From Azorinus chamasolen (taxonomy: Eukaryota; Mollusca; Bivalvia; Cardiida; Solecurtidae), in the NCBI GenBank assembly GCA_963576725.1, contig OY755252.1, positions 58,727,841-58,791,840 of the forward strand: 64,000 bases of DNA, read 5' to 3'. The position numbers and the translations under genes are program-made. Shown in pieces: positions 41,736-52,395 of this stretch (the first letter of the stretch is position 1; each line of letters starts with the position of its first letter). Below the pieces are notes generated by a model, which did no database searches, was not told the origin of the DNA, and saw only the letters and a list, made by a program, of their open reading frames with translations.

Positions 41736-41961
41736 TTAAACTCATTTCCTCCTAGGCTATTTTTAGAACCAGCCTCTTTGAATGATTCTACCGAAAGGGA
41801 GCATCAAATAGAGAAAAGAAAATAGAACTGTGTAGTTTAGAAACCCTTGTGATAAATAGAGCATTTGCTCCATAGGAGCAAATGCTCTATTTATCACAAA
41901 GGTTTAAAAACATGACCTTTACAGAGGCGTCAAAAGGCGTCAATATAAGGGAATGGGTTAA
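41736..41961. mobile_element. Family B MITE, complete
   Basis: TTAA flanks; palindrome 41841-41906. Confidence 0.86.
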
Positions 41962-41999
41962 TATGAAATGCGTCCACCTTCACTCTAATAATATAAGCC

Positions 42000-42155
42000 C
42001 GGCCTCACTCCCGCAGTTGCAGGTACATGTAGCCTGGGTACGGATGAGACGCCGAATCACTCCGCGTCACATTGGGTATCAGTTTGCAAGCTTCCCTGCA
42101 CTCGAGTCAGCAGTTTCTCAAAAGATTTAATGAATCGGATGTAAGTAAAATAACA
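42000..42155. mobile_element. Family C2 copy, old
   Basis: GGATGAGACGCCGAATCACTC and CGCGTCACATTGGG. Confidence 0.45.
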
Positions 42156-42157
42156 CA

Positions 42158-42290
42158 AAACCCTGTTGAATATTCATGTAATAAATAATGACGTCATGAA
42201 TATTTATCAGGTGAATGCTTATAATGACCAATATGTACATAGAATGGTTTAGTATTGGTAGAAGCCGGGGTAGAAACAGTTTGCTGAAAC
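42158..42290. mobile_element. Family A long-arm fragment
   Basis: Two ATGAATATT blocks around TGACGTCA (42189-42196). Confidence 0.6.
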
Positions 42291-42319
42291 CTTGACCCTT
42301 TGCATTTTTTACAAATATT

Positions 42320-42511
42320 TTAATCCTTACAGCGCTGAACAGGTCAAGCTTATGGTGATTATTTAGGGATGTTTGTAAAAGAAACAAAGAAAAGTGTAAC
42401 ATGACAAGCATTGAGACCCTGATGAGAGGGCTCCTCTAGGAGTCCTCTCATCTGGGTCTACACTGTTTGCAAAGTAATTTAGTGACTCGTGTCTCGCACT
42501 GTAAGGGTTAA
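42320..42511. mobile_element. Family F MITE, complete
   Basis: TTAA flanks. Palindrome 42403-42472; far CCTGATG, near CCAGATG. Confidence 0.87.
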
Positions 42512-42790
42512 CTCTTTCACTGCCAATATTTGTCGTCTGCAAAATTTGTCGTCTGCTACAATTTCCATTTTTTCTTCACTATTTAAAAAACCCAGTCTCA
42601 TCAACAAATAGTTTGGATCCTAATAAGACACCGAGTTACTCGACTTCCTATGGATCATGCTGAGACACTGAGTTAACTCGGCGCATCACCTGTATCCAAA
42701 CTGCTTGCATATGTAATCACAGATGCACAGATGCGACACACAGATGCTATACACAGATACACAGATGCGGTACTGTTAGCGAAACTACTG
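42508..42790. mobile_element. Family C MITE abutting F, scrambled core
   Basis: Shares TTAA with F. Core arms are partly repeated (GAGACACTGAGTTAACTCGG inserted) and ACAGATGC is tandemly repeated in the short arm. Confidence 0.65.
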
Positions 42791-42905
42791 ACAGCGTGTA
42801 AAGCAGCTTGGATTCTGATGAGATGCCGAGTTACTCGGCGTCTGATCTGGATCTAAACTGTTCGCGAATGCCGACCAGGTCGGACTTGGCAGGATGAAGG
42901 TTTAT
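42790..42905. mobile_element. Family C2 copy
   Basis: AGCAGCTTGGATTCTGATG ... CTGATCTGGATCTAAACTG. Confidence 0.6.
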
Positions 42906-43074
42906 TCTTGGAAATAATGTTACAGATATCCGATAATTTCGGATAATTGCCGCCAGTTATCGTTATCCGACAGTGCATCTTGATGCAAAACCGTTATACA
43001 TACATCCTTGACTATCTATAAGACATTATGCTACATTGTATAACTTCTTTAACTATCAGTCTGCGGGAACCAAG

Positions 43075-43262
43075 TTAATAATACCTTTGCAAACAGTGTA
43101 GACCCAGATCAAAGGGCCCCAGAGGGAGCCCTTTGATCAGGGTATGCACTGTTTGTCATAAAGATAATTTTCTTCAGTGATGAATGTTGTTAAACTTCTT
43201 GCTTAATTAATATTCAGAAAGGGAGGAGCCAGCTTTTAATTATTCAGCAGGTTAAGGGTTAA
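43075..43262. mobile_element. Family F MITE
   Basis: TTAA flanks. Palindrome 43087-43157 has paired AGATCAAAGGG / CCCTTTGATC change on both arms. Confidence 0.8.
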
Positions 43263-43349
43263 TTTCAAAGTAGATCTTTTATTCAAAACCATGCACAGAG
43301 GCCCAATCATTTTGGATCTTGGCGAGACGTCGGGTAACTAAATTCAAGT

Positions 43350-43586
43350 TTAACCCTTTCGGTTCCAAATTTCTAATTGTCGTCTGCAATCCATTTTTTG
43401 TTAAATAATTCGGTACAATCAGGAAATGAAATGAATTAATGCAAATTTCAAAGGAATAAAGCACATATATAGAAATAGAGATTGAGACAAATAGTGAAGT
43501 CCCTGATCAGACGACGCCTTGAAAAGGCGGCGTCTGATCTGGGACTGCACTGTTTGTCGTGGTGCATTTATGCGACTGAGGGTTAA
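43350..43586. mobile_element. Family D MITE, complete
   Basis: TTAA flanks; palindrome 43487-43556; long arm left. Confidence 0.88.
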
Positions 43587-43641
43587 AAAAGGAAGACAAT
43601 TTGAGAATAACAACGCACATTTACGAATGTTTGCTCAGTGT

Positions 43642-43784
43642 GCTCATACTTTCACTGCCACGTTTTAAAAAAATCAAATATGGCCATAGTAGCAAAATGT
43701 CTGTTTGGATCCTGATGAAACTCCGAGTTACAAGAGTCCAAGCTGTTTGCATAGGTAATCACTAATTCGCCATTGGTAGCTAAG
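43642..43784. mobile_element. Family C copy, shortened palindrome
   Basis: TTTGGATCCTGATGAAACTCC then only ACAAGAGTCCAAGCTG. Confidence 0.55.
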
Positions 43785-43952
43785 CAGAGGTCCAGATAAG
43801 ATGCGTAAATCAAAACATTTTCACGAATAACTTCTTTATTTCTCCACCAAACCCTATGTTGTGGAGAGACGATTCTAAAGAGTGGTCACATTATAGGGTT
43901 TGGAGGAGAAATGACGATTTTAGTATTTGAGAAAGCATCTTTATCTTCTCTG
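43785..43952. mobile_element. Family L element, left stem deleted
   Basis: CAGAGGTCCAGATAAGATGC to CCCTATGTTGTGG, then GAGACGATTCTAAAGAGTGG. Confidence 0.75.
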
Positions 43953-44219
43953 GTTAAAGATTTAAATTTATGACAAAGTGAGTGTTCTTATCATTTCTAA
44001 TGAAAACGATAAAGTTAAAAGTACTTGCAAACTTTATTGTCAGCTGTTTTCTAACATTAAAATAGGTTTTCACCCCGACTATTTTCAAATCATAACAGAA
44101 GTACGCGAAGACTTTAATTCCAGCCGTTTTTAAACACTGAAAGAAATTGCATACTTTAATTCCAATTTTGTTCCAATTCATATTTAAGACTTTAAATCCA
44201 ACTATTCAAACGCACTTTG

Positions 44220-44545
44220 CATTGTAATCCTGTTTCCCATTTACAAGTGTTGTATACATGTACATGTGTTTGTGGTTCCCATTTACATGTGTAGTTCACG
44301 CGTTTCCGTTTTACATCTATAGCTTACATGTTTCCCATTTACACGTGTAGTTCACATGTTTCTCATTTATAAGTGTAGTTTACATGATTTTCGTTTACAT
44401 GTACTTGCGTACAAGATTTCTATTTACATGTGTAACTTACGTGTTTCCCATTTATATGCGTAAAGTACATATTTCCCATTTATATGCATCGCATACATGT
44501 TTCTCATTTACATGTGTAGTGAATACTTTTTGCTTACATTTACAT
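44220..44545. repeat. Degenerate minisatellite, unit about 28-33 bp
   Basis: Around 11 units of the form GTTTCCCATTTACATGTGTAG plus about 10 bp. Confidence 0.7.
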
Positions 44546-44642
44546 TCTATTCAAACTGCATCATCTGAATGATGACTAGACGGTTTAAATCCTTGAATTT
44601 TAATTCAGTAAAATAGCTCTAAAGTGACAGCTCAAAAACGGT

Positions 44643-44856
44643 TTAACCCTTTCCCGCATTTAAACGCCTTTGCAAAAAGAGTAGACCCAGATCAAGCTAT
44701 GCTATGTTTGCTTATAAAATTATAACACATCTGATTCTACATTTTTTCTGACACCAAAACATCATGTGTAGGCTACATGCTTTTATAAAAATTCAGTTAT
44801 TAAATATTCGTGATGTCATTATTTCTTACATCAACCTTCAACAAGGAAAGGGTTAA
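44643..44856. mobile_element. Family A, collapsed palindrome
   Basis: TTAA flanks; AGAGTAGACCCAGATCAAG then GCTATGTTTGC; long arm intact. Confidence 0.75.
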
Positions 44857-44869
44857 GCTAGGTGCTGGC

Positions 44870-45119
44870 TTAACCCTTTCCCTGTTCTGTATTTAGACCA
44901 AATTTCAATACCTACTGAATATTCGTTAGGAAAATAGTCAAATAAAATATGGAACCTGGAACGCTGTTGACATTCTAGAAAACAAAGAAAACAGATCTAT
45001 CAATTTCTATTAGCAAACAGAGCAGACCCTGGTCAGACGGCTCCTCTAGGAGCCGTCTGATCTGGGTCTACTCTGTTTGCAAATGCGTGAACTCACGTTT
45101 ATATGAGGGAAAGAGTTAA
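44870..45119. mobile_element. Family A2 MITE, complete
   Basis: TTAA flanks; palindrome 45013-45082; far CCTGGTC, near CCAGATC. Confidence 0.88.
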
Positions 45120-45195
45120 TGCAGAACGAAAGTAATATCTGCATTTTCTATATGAGCTATCTGCATTACTTACGCTAGCAGCCATCAGCCATAGT
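45120..45195. mobile_element. Family H core remnant
   Basis: GCAGAACGAAAGTAATATCTGC and GAGCTATCTGCATTACTTAC. Confidence 0.45.
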
Positions 45196-45235
45196 CATTT
45201 ATTTAGCGGCAGCCAGCTGCATTACCAACTGTCAA

Positions 45236-45413
45236 CAGAGGTCCAGATAAGATGCGTAAATTTAAACATTTTCAAGAATAACTTCTTTATCTCTCCACCA
45301 AACCCTATGTTTTGACCACTCTTTAGAATCGTCTCTTCGAGACGATTCTAAAGAGTGGTTACAACATAGGGTTTTTGACGGAGAAATAACTATTTTAGTA
45401 TTTGAGTACTCTG
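45236..45413. mobile_element. Family L element
   Basis: CAGAGGTCCAGATAAGATGC; perfect stem about 45300-45376 around CTCTTCGAGAC. Confidence 0.82.
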
Positions 45414-45921
45414 TACTATAGCATTTGTTCTGCTAAGGGTGTTCCAATGTCAACGTAATATACAGGAAAAAACCCAACAGATTTTGGAAAAGAGAACAAC
45501 GTTTGTTGTTTTCACAGTCATATAGCTGGCGATTGAAAGAAAACATTCCTTTGCAAATGCGTTTAAGATGCAAACATACCTCCACCCCACTAACACGAAA
45601 AAAACTCTTTCACATAGAATAATACCTCCACAAAAATACCTCCCGACACCCTGTTACACGAAACCCCATTTAACACAGAAATACCAGATCAGCAGAACAA
45701 AAAACATATTTGCCTGAGAAATAACAGCTCGTGCTTAAAGATAATAAAACCTGACAGGATTATAATACCTACTGTTGAGTTGCGCTATGATAGAAACGGC
45801 ATTAGCGCATTGCAAACATTATAGATCTAGATCAACCGCTGTTTCTCCGACGTGGGGTCAAATGAAGGGCTTACAGTGTTTGACAATCGTCAGATTGCAA
45901 GTGTAACAGTACATTATTATT
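45414..45921. other. Mostly unique; core trace
   Basis: A-rich with AATACCTCC repeats (45580-45660) and a decayed F/A core at 45812-45890. Confidence 0.35.
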
Positions 45922-46020
45922 CAGAGCTACAGATAAGGATGCGTACTCAAATACTAAAATCGTCATTTTTCCACTAAACTCTATGTTGTGACAACTCTTA
46001 AGAATCGTCTCGAATCGTTT
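45922..46020. mobile_element. Family L left half
   Basis: CAGAGCTACAGATAAGGATG to AGAATCGTCTCGAA; right arm missing. Confidence 0.65.
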
Positions 46021-46038
46021 TGCTAACCATTTTTCACG

Positions 46039-46240
46039 CAAAGCAACAGATAAAGATACGTACAGTACTCAAATACTAAAATTGTCATTTTTGTACCAAA
46101 CCCTATGTTGTGACCACTCTTTAGAATCGTCTCGAAGAGACGATTCTAAAGAGTGGTCACAACATAGGGTTCGGTTGAGAAATAAAGGAGATAGTTATTC
46201 TTGAAAATATTTTAATTTACTTATCTTATCTGGACCTCTG
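46039..46240. mobile_element. Family L element, complete
   Basis: CAAAGCAACAGATAAAGATAC ... ATCTGGACCTCTG; stem about 46100-46172 perfect around TCTCGAAGAGA. Confidence 0.85.
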
Positions 46241-46283
46241 TGTACATGGTACATGTATCTACTACAGTAGAAACAGTATTCGC

Positions 46284-46408
46284 CGATTACCTAATGCATA
46301 TTCATGTAAGAAACAATAACTGTATGCACATCAAACACTTATAATGACATTAAGAACAAGGGAGATGTTGACCATGGCAGGAACTGGAGAATAAGTTCTA
46401 TATTATTC
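46284..46408. mobile_element. Family A long-arm fragment
   Basis: CCTAATGCATATTCATGTAAG to GAATAAGTTCTATATTATT. Confidence 0.55.
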
Positions 46409-46554
46409 GTTTACTCCATGAATATTCATAGAAGAAATAATGACATAATGAATATTGATTAGATTAACTTTTATAATAGAACATGGAGCCGTCTGATCTG
46501 GGTCTACTCTGTTTACAAAGGCGTAGGAATGTGTTTTTATGGAGTAAAGCGTTA
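46407..46554. mobile_element. Family A, left stem deleted
   Basis: Long arm joins directly to GGAGCCGTCTGATCTGGGTC and the short arm. Confidence 0.65.
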
Positions 46555-46707
46555 TGTCATGAGCACACATGTGGTACACTAACCAGAAGACTCCTACAAT
46601 AGTCTACTCGGGTAGCAAAGTCTTCAACAATGAGTACTTCTGTGGTAAAGGGTTATGCGACAAGTATAAAACGAAGTCTAACAATGTGCCGTAAGACAGG
46701 TAATAGA

Positions 46708-46905
46708 TTAACTCATGAATCTACCGAAAGGAAGCATTAACTAAACAAAAGGGAAACTTTAGAATTTTGTAGTTTGAAACCATTATGATAAATAGAGCAT
46801 TTGCTCCTATAGGAGCAAATGCTCTATTTATCACATGGTTTCACAAAATAAAGTTAACATAAGCACAATAAGGCGTCCGTGGGAGAGTATGAGCTAATTC
46901 AGGAG
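46708..46905. mobile_element. Family B copy
   Basis: TTAA; palindrome 46778-46842; right end decayed. Confidence 0.7.
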
Positions 46906-46975
46906 AAAATAAGTCAGATATTTTGGAGCTGTCTGCATTGCTTTGTCCTGCATTACGATTCGCTTGTCTTCGTTT
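46900..46975. mobile_element. Family H core remnant
   Basis: GGAGCTGTCTGCATTGC and CCTGCATTACG. Confidence 0.4.
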
Positions 46976-47094
46976 GTCTGTACATTATTACCGACCGGTG
47001 TAATTGAGAGACGGGACATCCATAGAAAAGTCACCCTCCAGTAGATATATAGTTGAATACCCAGGGTACAAAATCTATGTAGAATAACAACACC

Positions 47095-47129
<35 letters not shown>

Positions 47130-47130
47130 A
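47095..47130 (+). repeat. (GAT)n microsatellite, short
   Basis: About 11 GAT units. Confidence 0.95.
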
Positions 47131-47213
47131 ATGAAAGATAATAATAATAACGGTTATAATAATAAGAATAATAATAGTATGGAATGATCATAATATAATA
47201 GCAATAGTTACAC

Positions 47214-47425
<212 letters not shown>

Positions 47426-47470
47426 GTCCTTTTCTCTAAAAAAATCAATTGTTTGAATCAGCTGACTTAC

Positions 47471-47840
47471 CTATTCGCCTGCGGTACTCCTAACGTTTGA
47501 ACAAACTTTAAAATAATTATGTTCTCTGTTAACGAAATGTGTGCAGCTGCATCAGCTTTCGTACGCCTTTGAAGCTTTTTATGTCTTATGAGTCCCATAA
47601 AACTATCGTCTGCTCTAGATGATAAAATCTGCCGTGAATTATGAAAACAATCTGTGCGCGTATATAGAATTTTACAACAAAGCAAACTTGGCTCAGAAAT
47701 ACGAGAATGACTGAAGATGCACAATTATTTATAATAATACAAGGCATGTGAGCTGGCTCGAAACAAAATGCACGTGCGCACACGATGAAGGATAATGGAT
47801 AAAAAGTGGGACTCTTGTACTTCCGGTGCTGCAAATTTCC
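47471..47840 (-). other. Candidate first exon (non-coding or partly coding)
   Basis: A near-perfect splice donor AATAG|GTAAGT lies at 47471 on the minus strand. The 370 nt upstream are free of MITEs and are preceded by promoter-like motifs (47819-47848). An 85-codon frame runs through it but stops two bases into the intron, so the coding state is unclear. The next minus-strand gene with known exons is the GPCR 25 kb away; a link is possible but unsupported. Confidence 0.3.
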
Positions 47841-47848
47841 CAGCATGC
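47819..47848. promoter_or_regulatory. Candidate bidirectional promoter motifs
   Basis: ACTTCCGG (ETS-type site, 47819-47826) stands next to TTCCCAGCATGC (47837-47848), the core of the ZNF143/Staf site. In animals these two sites often mark housekeeping and divergent promoters. A minus-strand exon with a strong donor lies on one side and a small plus-strand ATG frame (47901) on the other. Confidence 0.35.
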
Positions 47849-47900
47849 CATCATCTTGTGTTTATCAATCACTTCAAGACATGTTTATAAGTTTGCTAAA

Positions 47901-47990
47901 ATGGATTGTGCAAATTGTATATCCTTCTGCCGGGCGAAATGTGTCTTGTACTCAAGATTTGTGTCTGCTTTTCCAGTAAATTTTACCTAA
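47901..47990 (+). CDS. Small Cys-rich frame, 29 codons (uncertain)
   Basis: ATG after CTAAA, encoding MDCANCISFCRAKC then a hydrophobic stretch, ending TAA. A GTAAAT donor-like site inside it (CCA|GTAAAT) would make it a first coding exon. Reported only because it lies downstream of the promoter-like motifs; chance is a real alternative. Confidence 0.2.
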   Translation: MDCANCISFCRAKCVLYSRFVSAFPVNFT

Positions 47991-48152
47991 GATTATTAGA
48001 ATCACACTCTAAATAACAGAAAAATGCAAGAATTGACAGACTGTCTCACCCGGATTTCAGACTATAAACTGTTTAATTTACCCTAAGGATAAGCAATTCA
48101 ACGGCGCTGTTCATTGTAATCCTCTTCCGGCTATCGCGAACTGATTCTCATT

Positions 48153-48302
48153 TGCCGAGTAACTCGGCGTCTCATCAGGATCCAAGTTGTTTGACACTCG
48201 GTAAATAGTTTATCAAAATTTGATCGAATCGGAAGTAGTCAAAATTGCAACAGATTCAAATTTCAGCAGACAGTATTTTTTGCACAACAGTGTGAGGGTT
48301 AA
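48153..48302. mobile_element. Family C2, left arm deleted
   Basis: GCCGAGTAACTCGGCGTCTC then the long arm to TTAA. Confidence 0.7.
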
Positions 48303-48330
48303 TTGCACTCATATCTGATAATAAAAACTA

Positions 48331-48533
48331 TTAACACTTTCGCTGCCAAATTTTGTCGTCTGCAAACTTTGTCGTCTGCTACACTTTTTTAATATTTTTC
48401 TTCATTTTTGTTTCAAAAAACATTGTCACAGTAACAAACAGTTTGTATCCTGATGAGCTACTCGGCGTCTCATCTGGATCCAAACTGTTTGCATAGGTAA
48501 TTACGGATTCGAGATTGGCAGCGAAAGAGTAAA
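48331..48533. mobile_element. Family C MITE, shortened left stem
   Basis: TTAA CACTTTCGCTGCC ... GGCAGCGAAAGAGTAAA; GATGAG-CTACTCGGCGTC core. Confidence 0.8.
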
Positions 48534-48589
48534 CCATCTTCCTACTGAGAAAAAAAAATACTTAAAATTTGATCTGGCGCAATATGTTC

Positions 48590-48740
48590 TTTAAATTAAT
48601 TCAAAATGTCCGGATGTCTCCGATCGAGTGTCAAACGGCTTGGATCTTGTTGAGACACCGAGTTACTCGGCGTCTGATATGGATCCAAACTGTTTGCAAT
48701 TGCCGTTAAGTTGCACGTGGCAGGACAGGTGCTGAGGTGT
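48590..48740. mobile_element. Family C2 copy
   Basis: GGCTTGGATCTTGTTGAGAC ... GATATGGATCCAAACTG. Confidence 0.65.
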
Positions 48741-48940
48741 GCAATAAATTAAATGATTTGTTTTAATTTACACTTATGGCCTCCGAATTAAGCTTAGGTG
48801 GAAGCATGTGTGCAGTTTTTGCTGAGCTGCTATCGATTATAGTTTAGTCTGCTTTGAGCCATTTTTCTCAGGAACAAATCTAGTGCCTGGTGCGATTGAA
48901 GATTTGAAGTAAACCAAGGGAAGAAAAACTTGAGTGATTA

Positions 48941-49191
48941 TTAACTCTTTACTCCATGAATATTCATGAACGAAATAATGATATCATGAATATTTATCAG
49001 CTTATTTTTATAATGGTATAATTTTTATGTGTAAGAGTTTTTGGTATTGGCAGAAACTGTAGATTTAGATCTATTATATTTTCATAAGCAAACAGAGCAT
49101 ACCCTGATCAGATGGCTCCTATAGAGCCCTTTGGTCTTGGTCTACTCTGTCTGCAAAACATGAAATACGTTTTTATGAAGGAAAGTGTTAA
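48941..49191. mobile_element. Family A MITE, complete
   Basis: TTAA flanks; palindrome 49086-49156 with eroded apex. Confidence 0.82.
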
Positions 49192-49279
49192 GACAATTAT
49201 TATATTGAGAAACAGGCATGAAAACAAAATATGATATGATCAAAGACCTATGTTTTATCATAGGTTTTTGATATGATTG

Positions 49280-49339
49280 ACAGATAGGCAGAATGAACTG
49301 CAAAAGAAACAGATAGGCAGAATGAACTGCAAAAGAAAC
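49280..49339. repeat. 29-bp direct repeat, two copies
   Basis: AGATAGGCAGAATGAACTGC plus AAAAGAAAC twice in tandem, next to a small hairpin (49231-49280). Confidence 0.9.
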
Positions 49340-49404
49340 ATGGAGTCAATATGCAGCCAATGAAACAACACGGGCAACAGATTGATAACTGGCAGAAAGA
49401 AGAC

Positions 49405-49586
49405 CAGGGTCCATGCTTATAAAACTTTTAGTTGAGTCTGGGTTCGTTCTCAAGTTTTTGATTGGTCAGATTTGAGCCTTTGGCTCAAATCTGACCAATC
49501 AAAAACTTGAGAACTCAAATCTGACCAATCAAAAGCTTGATAACGAACTGAGACTCAACTAAAAAGCTTTATAAGCATGGACCCAG
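49405..49586. mobile_element. CAGGGTCC long-hairpin MITE
   Basis: CAGGGTCCATGCTTATAAA and its inverse GCATGGACCCAG close a 182-bp hairpin. The stem part CTCAAATCTGACCAATC is duplicated on the right. hAT-like ends but no clear target duplication. Confidence 0.75.
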
Positions 49587-49728
49587 TTTATGCAAATAGT
49601 GCGTCCGCGAAGGAGCAGTATAATTTGGGTCTACACTAGTTTCTGTATTAGTTTGAGGAAGGGTTGAATCTAAGTAGGAAGAACTTGTTGTCCAATATCA
49701 TTTCTACTTATTATGAAATAAACTATGT

Positions 49729-50050
49729 TTTACCCATTCCCTCCTACTGACGTCTTTTGACGCCTCTGTTTAAGTCATTTTTTAAATCATTGTGATCCAT
49801 AGGAGCAAATGCTCTATTTATAATGGTTCTAACGCTATACAATTCTGTTTTTCATTTTTCTCATACGCTATTTTAGACCTAACCTCTTTGAATAAATCTA
49901 CTTAAAAGGAAAGTTTAATATAAAAAAGGAAAAGTTGAGAATTGAATAGTTTTGAAACCATTGTGATAAATGCTCCATTTTTTTAAAATGGTCTCAAAAC
50001 GTCAATTTTACAAAGGCGTCAAAAGGTGTCAATAGGAGGGAATGGGTTAA
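49729..50050. mobile_element. Family B head-to-head double element
   Basis: B half with short arm and damaged palindrome (49729-49856) is fused to an opposite-orientation B (long arm, palindrome 49950-49998, short arm, TTAA). Confidence 0.65.
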
Positions 50051-50119
50051 CTTAATTAATATTCATCATTTCATTATATCTAAAGGTAAATGGTCAATTG
50101 AATATTCATCAGGTAAAGA
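50051..50119. mobile_element. Family A long-arm fragment
   Basis: TTAATATTCATCATTTCATT and GAATATTCATCAGG. Confidence 0.45.
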
Positions 50120-50425
50120 GTACCTGGTACCGGCTGGTACCTGTCGCAAAGACCGACAAGCCGGTAACCTTCGTTATCCGATTAAGAACGGGTTTAACAA
50201 GAGGTCTAAATTAATAATGGAACCACACAAGACGGTGTTATACTCTATGAACTCTCATGGCGTTAATCACTCATCTTCATTGTACACTAGTAGGGCTGAA
50301 AGAGGCCTATGGAGTCCTATTAGTACCATCGCGGTTTCAGGAAGCACTTTTTTTTATACAAACCGCTGCATTCTTGTGATTTGTAATGCTATATTGTTAA
50401 AAAACCTTATGTATCCACTTGAACA
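50120..50425. other. No recognised feature
   Basis: GGTACC-rich start, then unique sequence. Confidence 0.35.
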
Positions 50426-50670
50426 CTAACCCTTTCACCGCCAATATCGCAGAAATGCACCGCGACAAATAGTGCACTCCCAGATCAGACGCCGCCTTTT
50501 CAAGGCGGCGTCTGATCAGGAGCATCACTTTTTGTCTCAAATTCTATTTCCATATATGTGCTTTATTCCTTTGAAAGTTACATTTATTTATCTCATTTTC
50601 TTATTTTACCAAATGATTTAACAACAGTGGTTTGCAGACGACACATAGAAATTTGGCGCGAAAGGGCTAA
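50426..50670. mobile_element. Family D MITE, complete
   Basis: CTAA flanks on both sides, a matching pair suggesting insertion at CTAA or parallel change. Palindrome 50463-50530. Confidence 0.88.
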
Positions 50671-51274
50671 ACAAAAACGCAACAATGTGAAGTGAAATCA
50701 CTGTTATACTCTTGTACATTTTGGCCAGATTTTTCAGACACTCTATATCATACCATTGTATTTCCACTTCTAAGCTGGAGAACAATATGACGAGTTGACC
50801 TATGAATCCAGACAATAGCGGTGAAGAGAATAAGACATACGGAAATTTTAATCTTCAAGTGGAAATGCAATGGCCTATTTTAGGATTTTGGAACAAGCTG
50901 GCAAAAATGCAAGAATGCAACAGTGAAGTATCGCAATTTTTCGAGCCATTCTAAAAAGGCGCGGCAGAAAACTGCGATGGCCCTAACAAGATTCCGTACG
51001 ATGCTACTGTACGAACACTCATCATGCTAATCCATCATCTTAATTATACGCTATTAGGCCTGAAAGATGCCTATACAATAATTTGTCTTACACAGCTGAT
51101 GTAAATTGTATGTAACAAACAACAGAAGCTACCTAAAGGGACAGTTTATAATAAGTATTATAATTGATCTTTATTCCTTTCAAACCTGAATTATAAAAGT
51201 AGAATTGTCCATCAGTGTTAAACTATAGAGTTTATTCAGAATGAAAAAAACTTAAAATTTACTAGAGGATTTTG
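50671..51274. other. No recognised feature
   Basis: AT-rich unique-looking sequence; no frames of interest. Confidence 0.4.
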
Positions 51275-51357
51275 AATGACAAACAGTGCAGACTCTGATC
51301 TGGGTCTACACTGTTTGCAAATGACAGTGCACGCATGTCCCAGACTGAAAGGGTTAA
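51275..51357. mobile_element. Family F, collapsed palindrome
   Basis: CAAACAGTGCAGACTCTGATC directly joined to TGGGTCTACACTG; TGAAAGGGTTAA end. Confidence 0.6.
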
Positions 51358-51582
51358 CCCATTTGCTCCCAGTGGATTCTTCCATGCTTATATATTGGAT
51401 TAGGCTATCTTTTATCTAAGGGATGTCTGATCTAAATTTTCATTTTTGTTTTGTTTTATATTGAATTTCCTATCAGCAAACAGTGTAGACTCTGACCAGA
51501 CGCCGCATTATGCGGCGTCTGGTCAGAGTCGACACTCTTTGCCTACATCCCATATATGGGATCGTGGGAGCAAATGGGTTAA
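51354..51582. mobile_element. Family O MITE, complete, single copy
   Basis: TTAA flanks (left shared with F). 14-bp perfect TIR CCCATTTGCTCCCA. Palindrome 51477-51541 with perfect inner stem GACTCTGACCAGACGCCGC. Confidence 0.88.
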
Positions 51583-51639
51583 GATATACGATATAACACC
51601 TTAATGCTGGACACACGTAATTACAGTAATTTATATGTG

Positions 51640-51883
51640 TTTACCCTTTACCTGTTAGAGATGCATTTTTACGCCTTGGCAAACAGAGTAGACCTAGATA
51701 AGACGATTCCTGTAGGACCTGCTCTGCTGATTACATTATATATAGATTTTCGTAGACTGGTTCTACAATATTTGTCATGGCTAAACATTCCCTCCTTCAT
51801 ATCATATGCCCCTATAACAATTCAGTTAATTGATATTTACAGTGTCATTTTTTACATGAATATTTATGAGATAAAGAGGTAAG
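51640..51883. mobile_element. Family A, right stem eroded
   Basis: TTTA CCCTTTACCTGTTAG; left stem; GACCTGCTCTG; long arm to GATAAAGAGGTAA. Confidence 0.65.
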
Positions 51884-51896
51884 CGACAATGGACTG

Positions 51897-51968
51897 ATTA
51901 GCCCCACCCTCATATAAACGCCTTTTCACGCCTTTGCAAACAGCGTAGATCCAGATCAGACGGCATCC
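51897..51968. mobile_element. Family A2 left half
   Basis: CCCTCATATAAACGCC and stem to GATCAGACGGCATCC. Confidence 0.55.
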
Positions 51969-52191
51969 ATTCTTCATTACTAAACTTTTGAAATACCGAG
52001 TGTTTACTGCCGTAGCAAATTGTGAACGCCCTCGTCAAATTAATTTGCTTCTTCAGGGGTAGTTCCATCTTGGTCTGGTCAGATTCTGAACTATTTGCCT
52101 AACTTTTCTGTATGTCCGAATAGTTAAAGTAATTAGGATAAGCCATATGATAGGCGTGTTCAACTGAAACGGATTAATAATTTTTGATATA

Positions 52192-52395
52192 CAGTAAAAC
52201 CTCTCTATAATAGCGGACACTAGGTTGTGTTAATTAGTTGGTAATTAGGGCAGGTTGCTGCTTAAAGCAATGTGAAAGTAAAACAGAACGCTCCTATAGG
52301 AGCGTTCTGTTTTACTTTCACATTGCTTTAAGTAGCTATCTGCATTTAACACAAACTACTTGATGTAAATTAGTGGCCGTTATAGAGAGGTTTAC
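52192..52395. mobile_element. Family G MITE, complete
   Basis: Palindrome about 52250-52340 with paired GCAATGTG / CACATTGC change on both arms. Confidence 0.85.

Noticed and set aside
45580..45660. AATACCTCC repeats as an ordered satellite
   Set aside because: Only about three irregular units; too weak to call.
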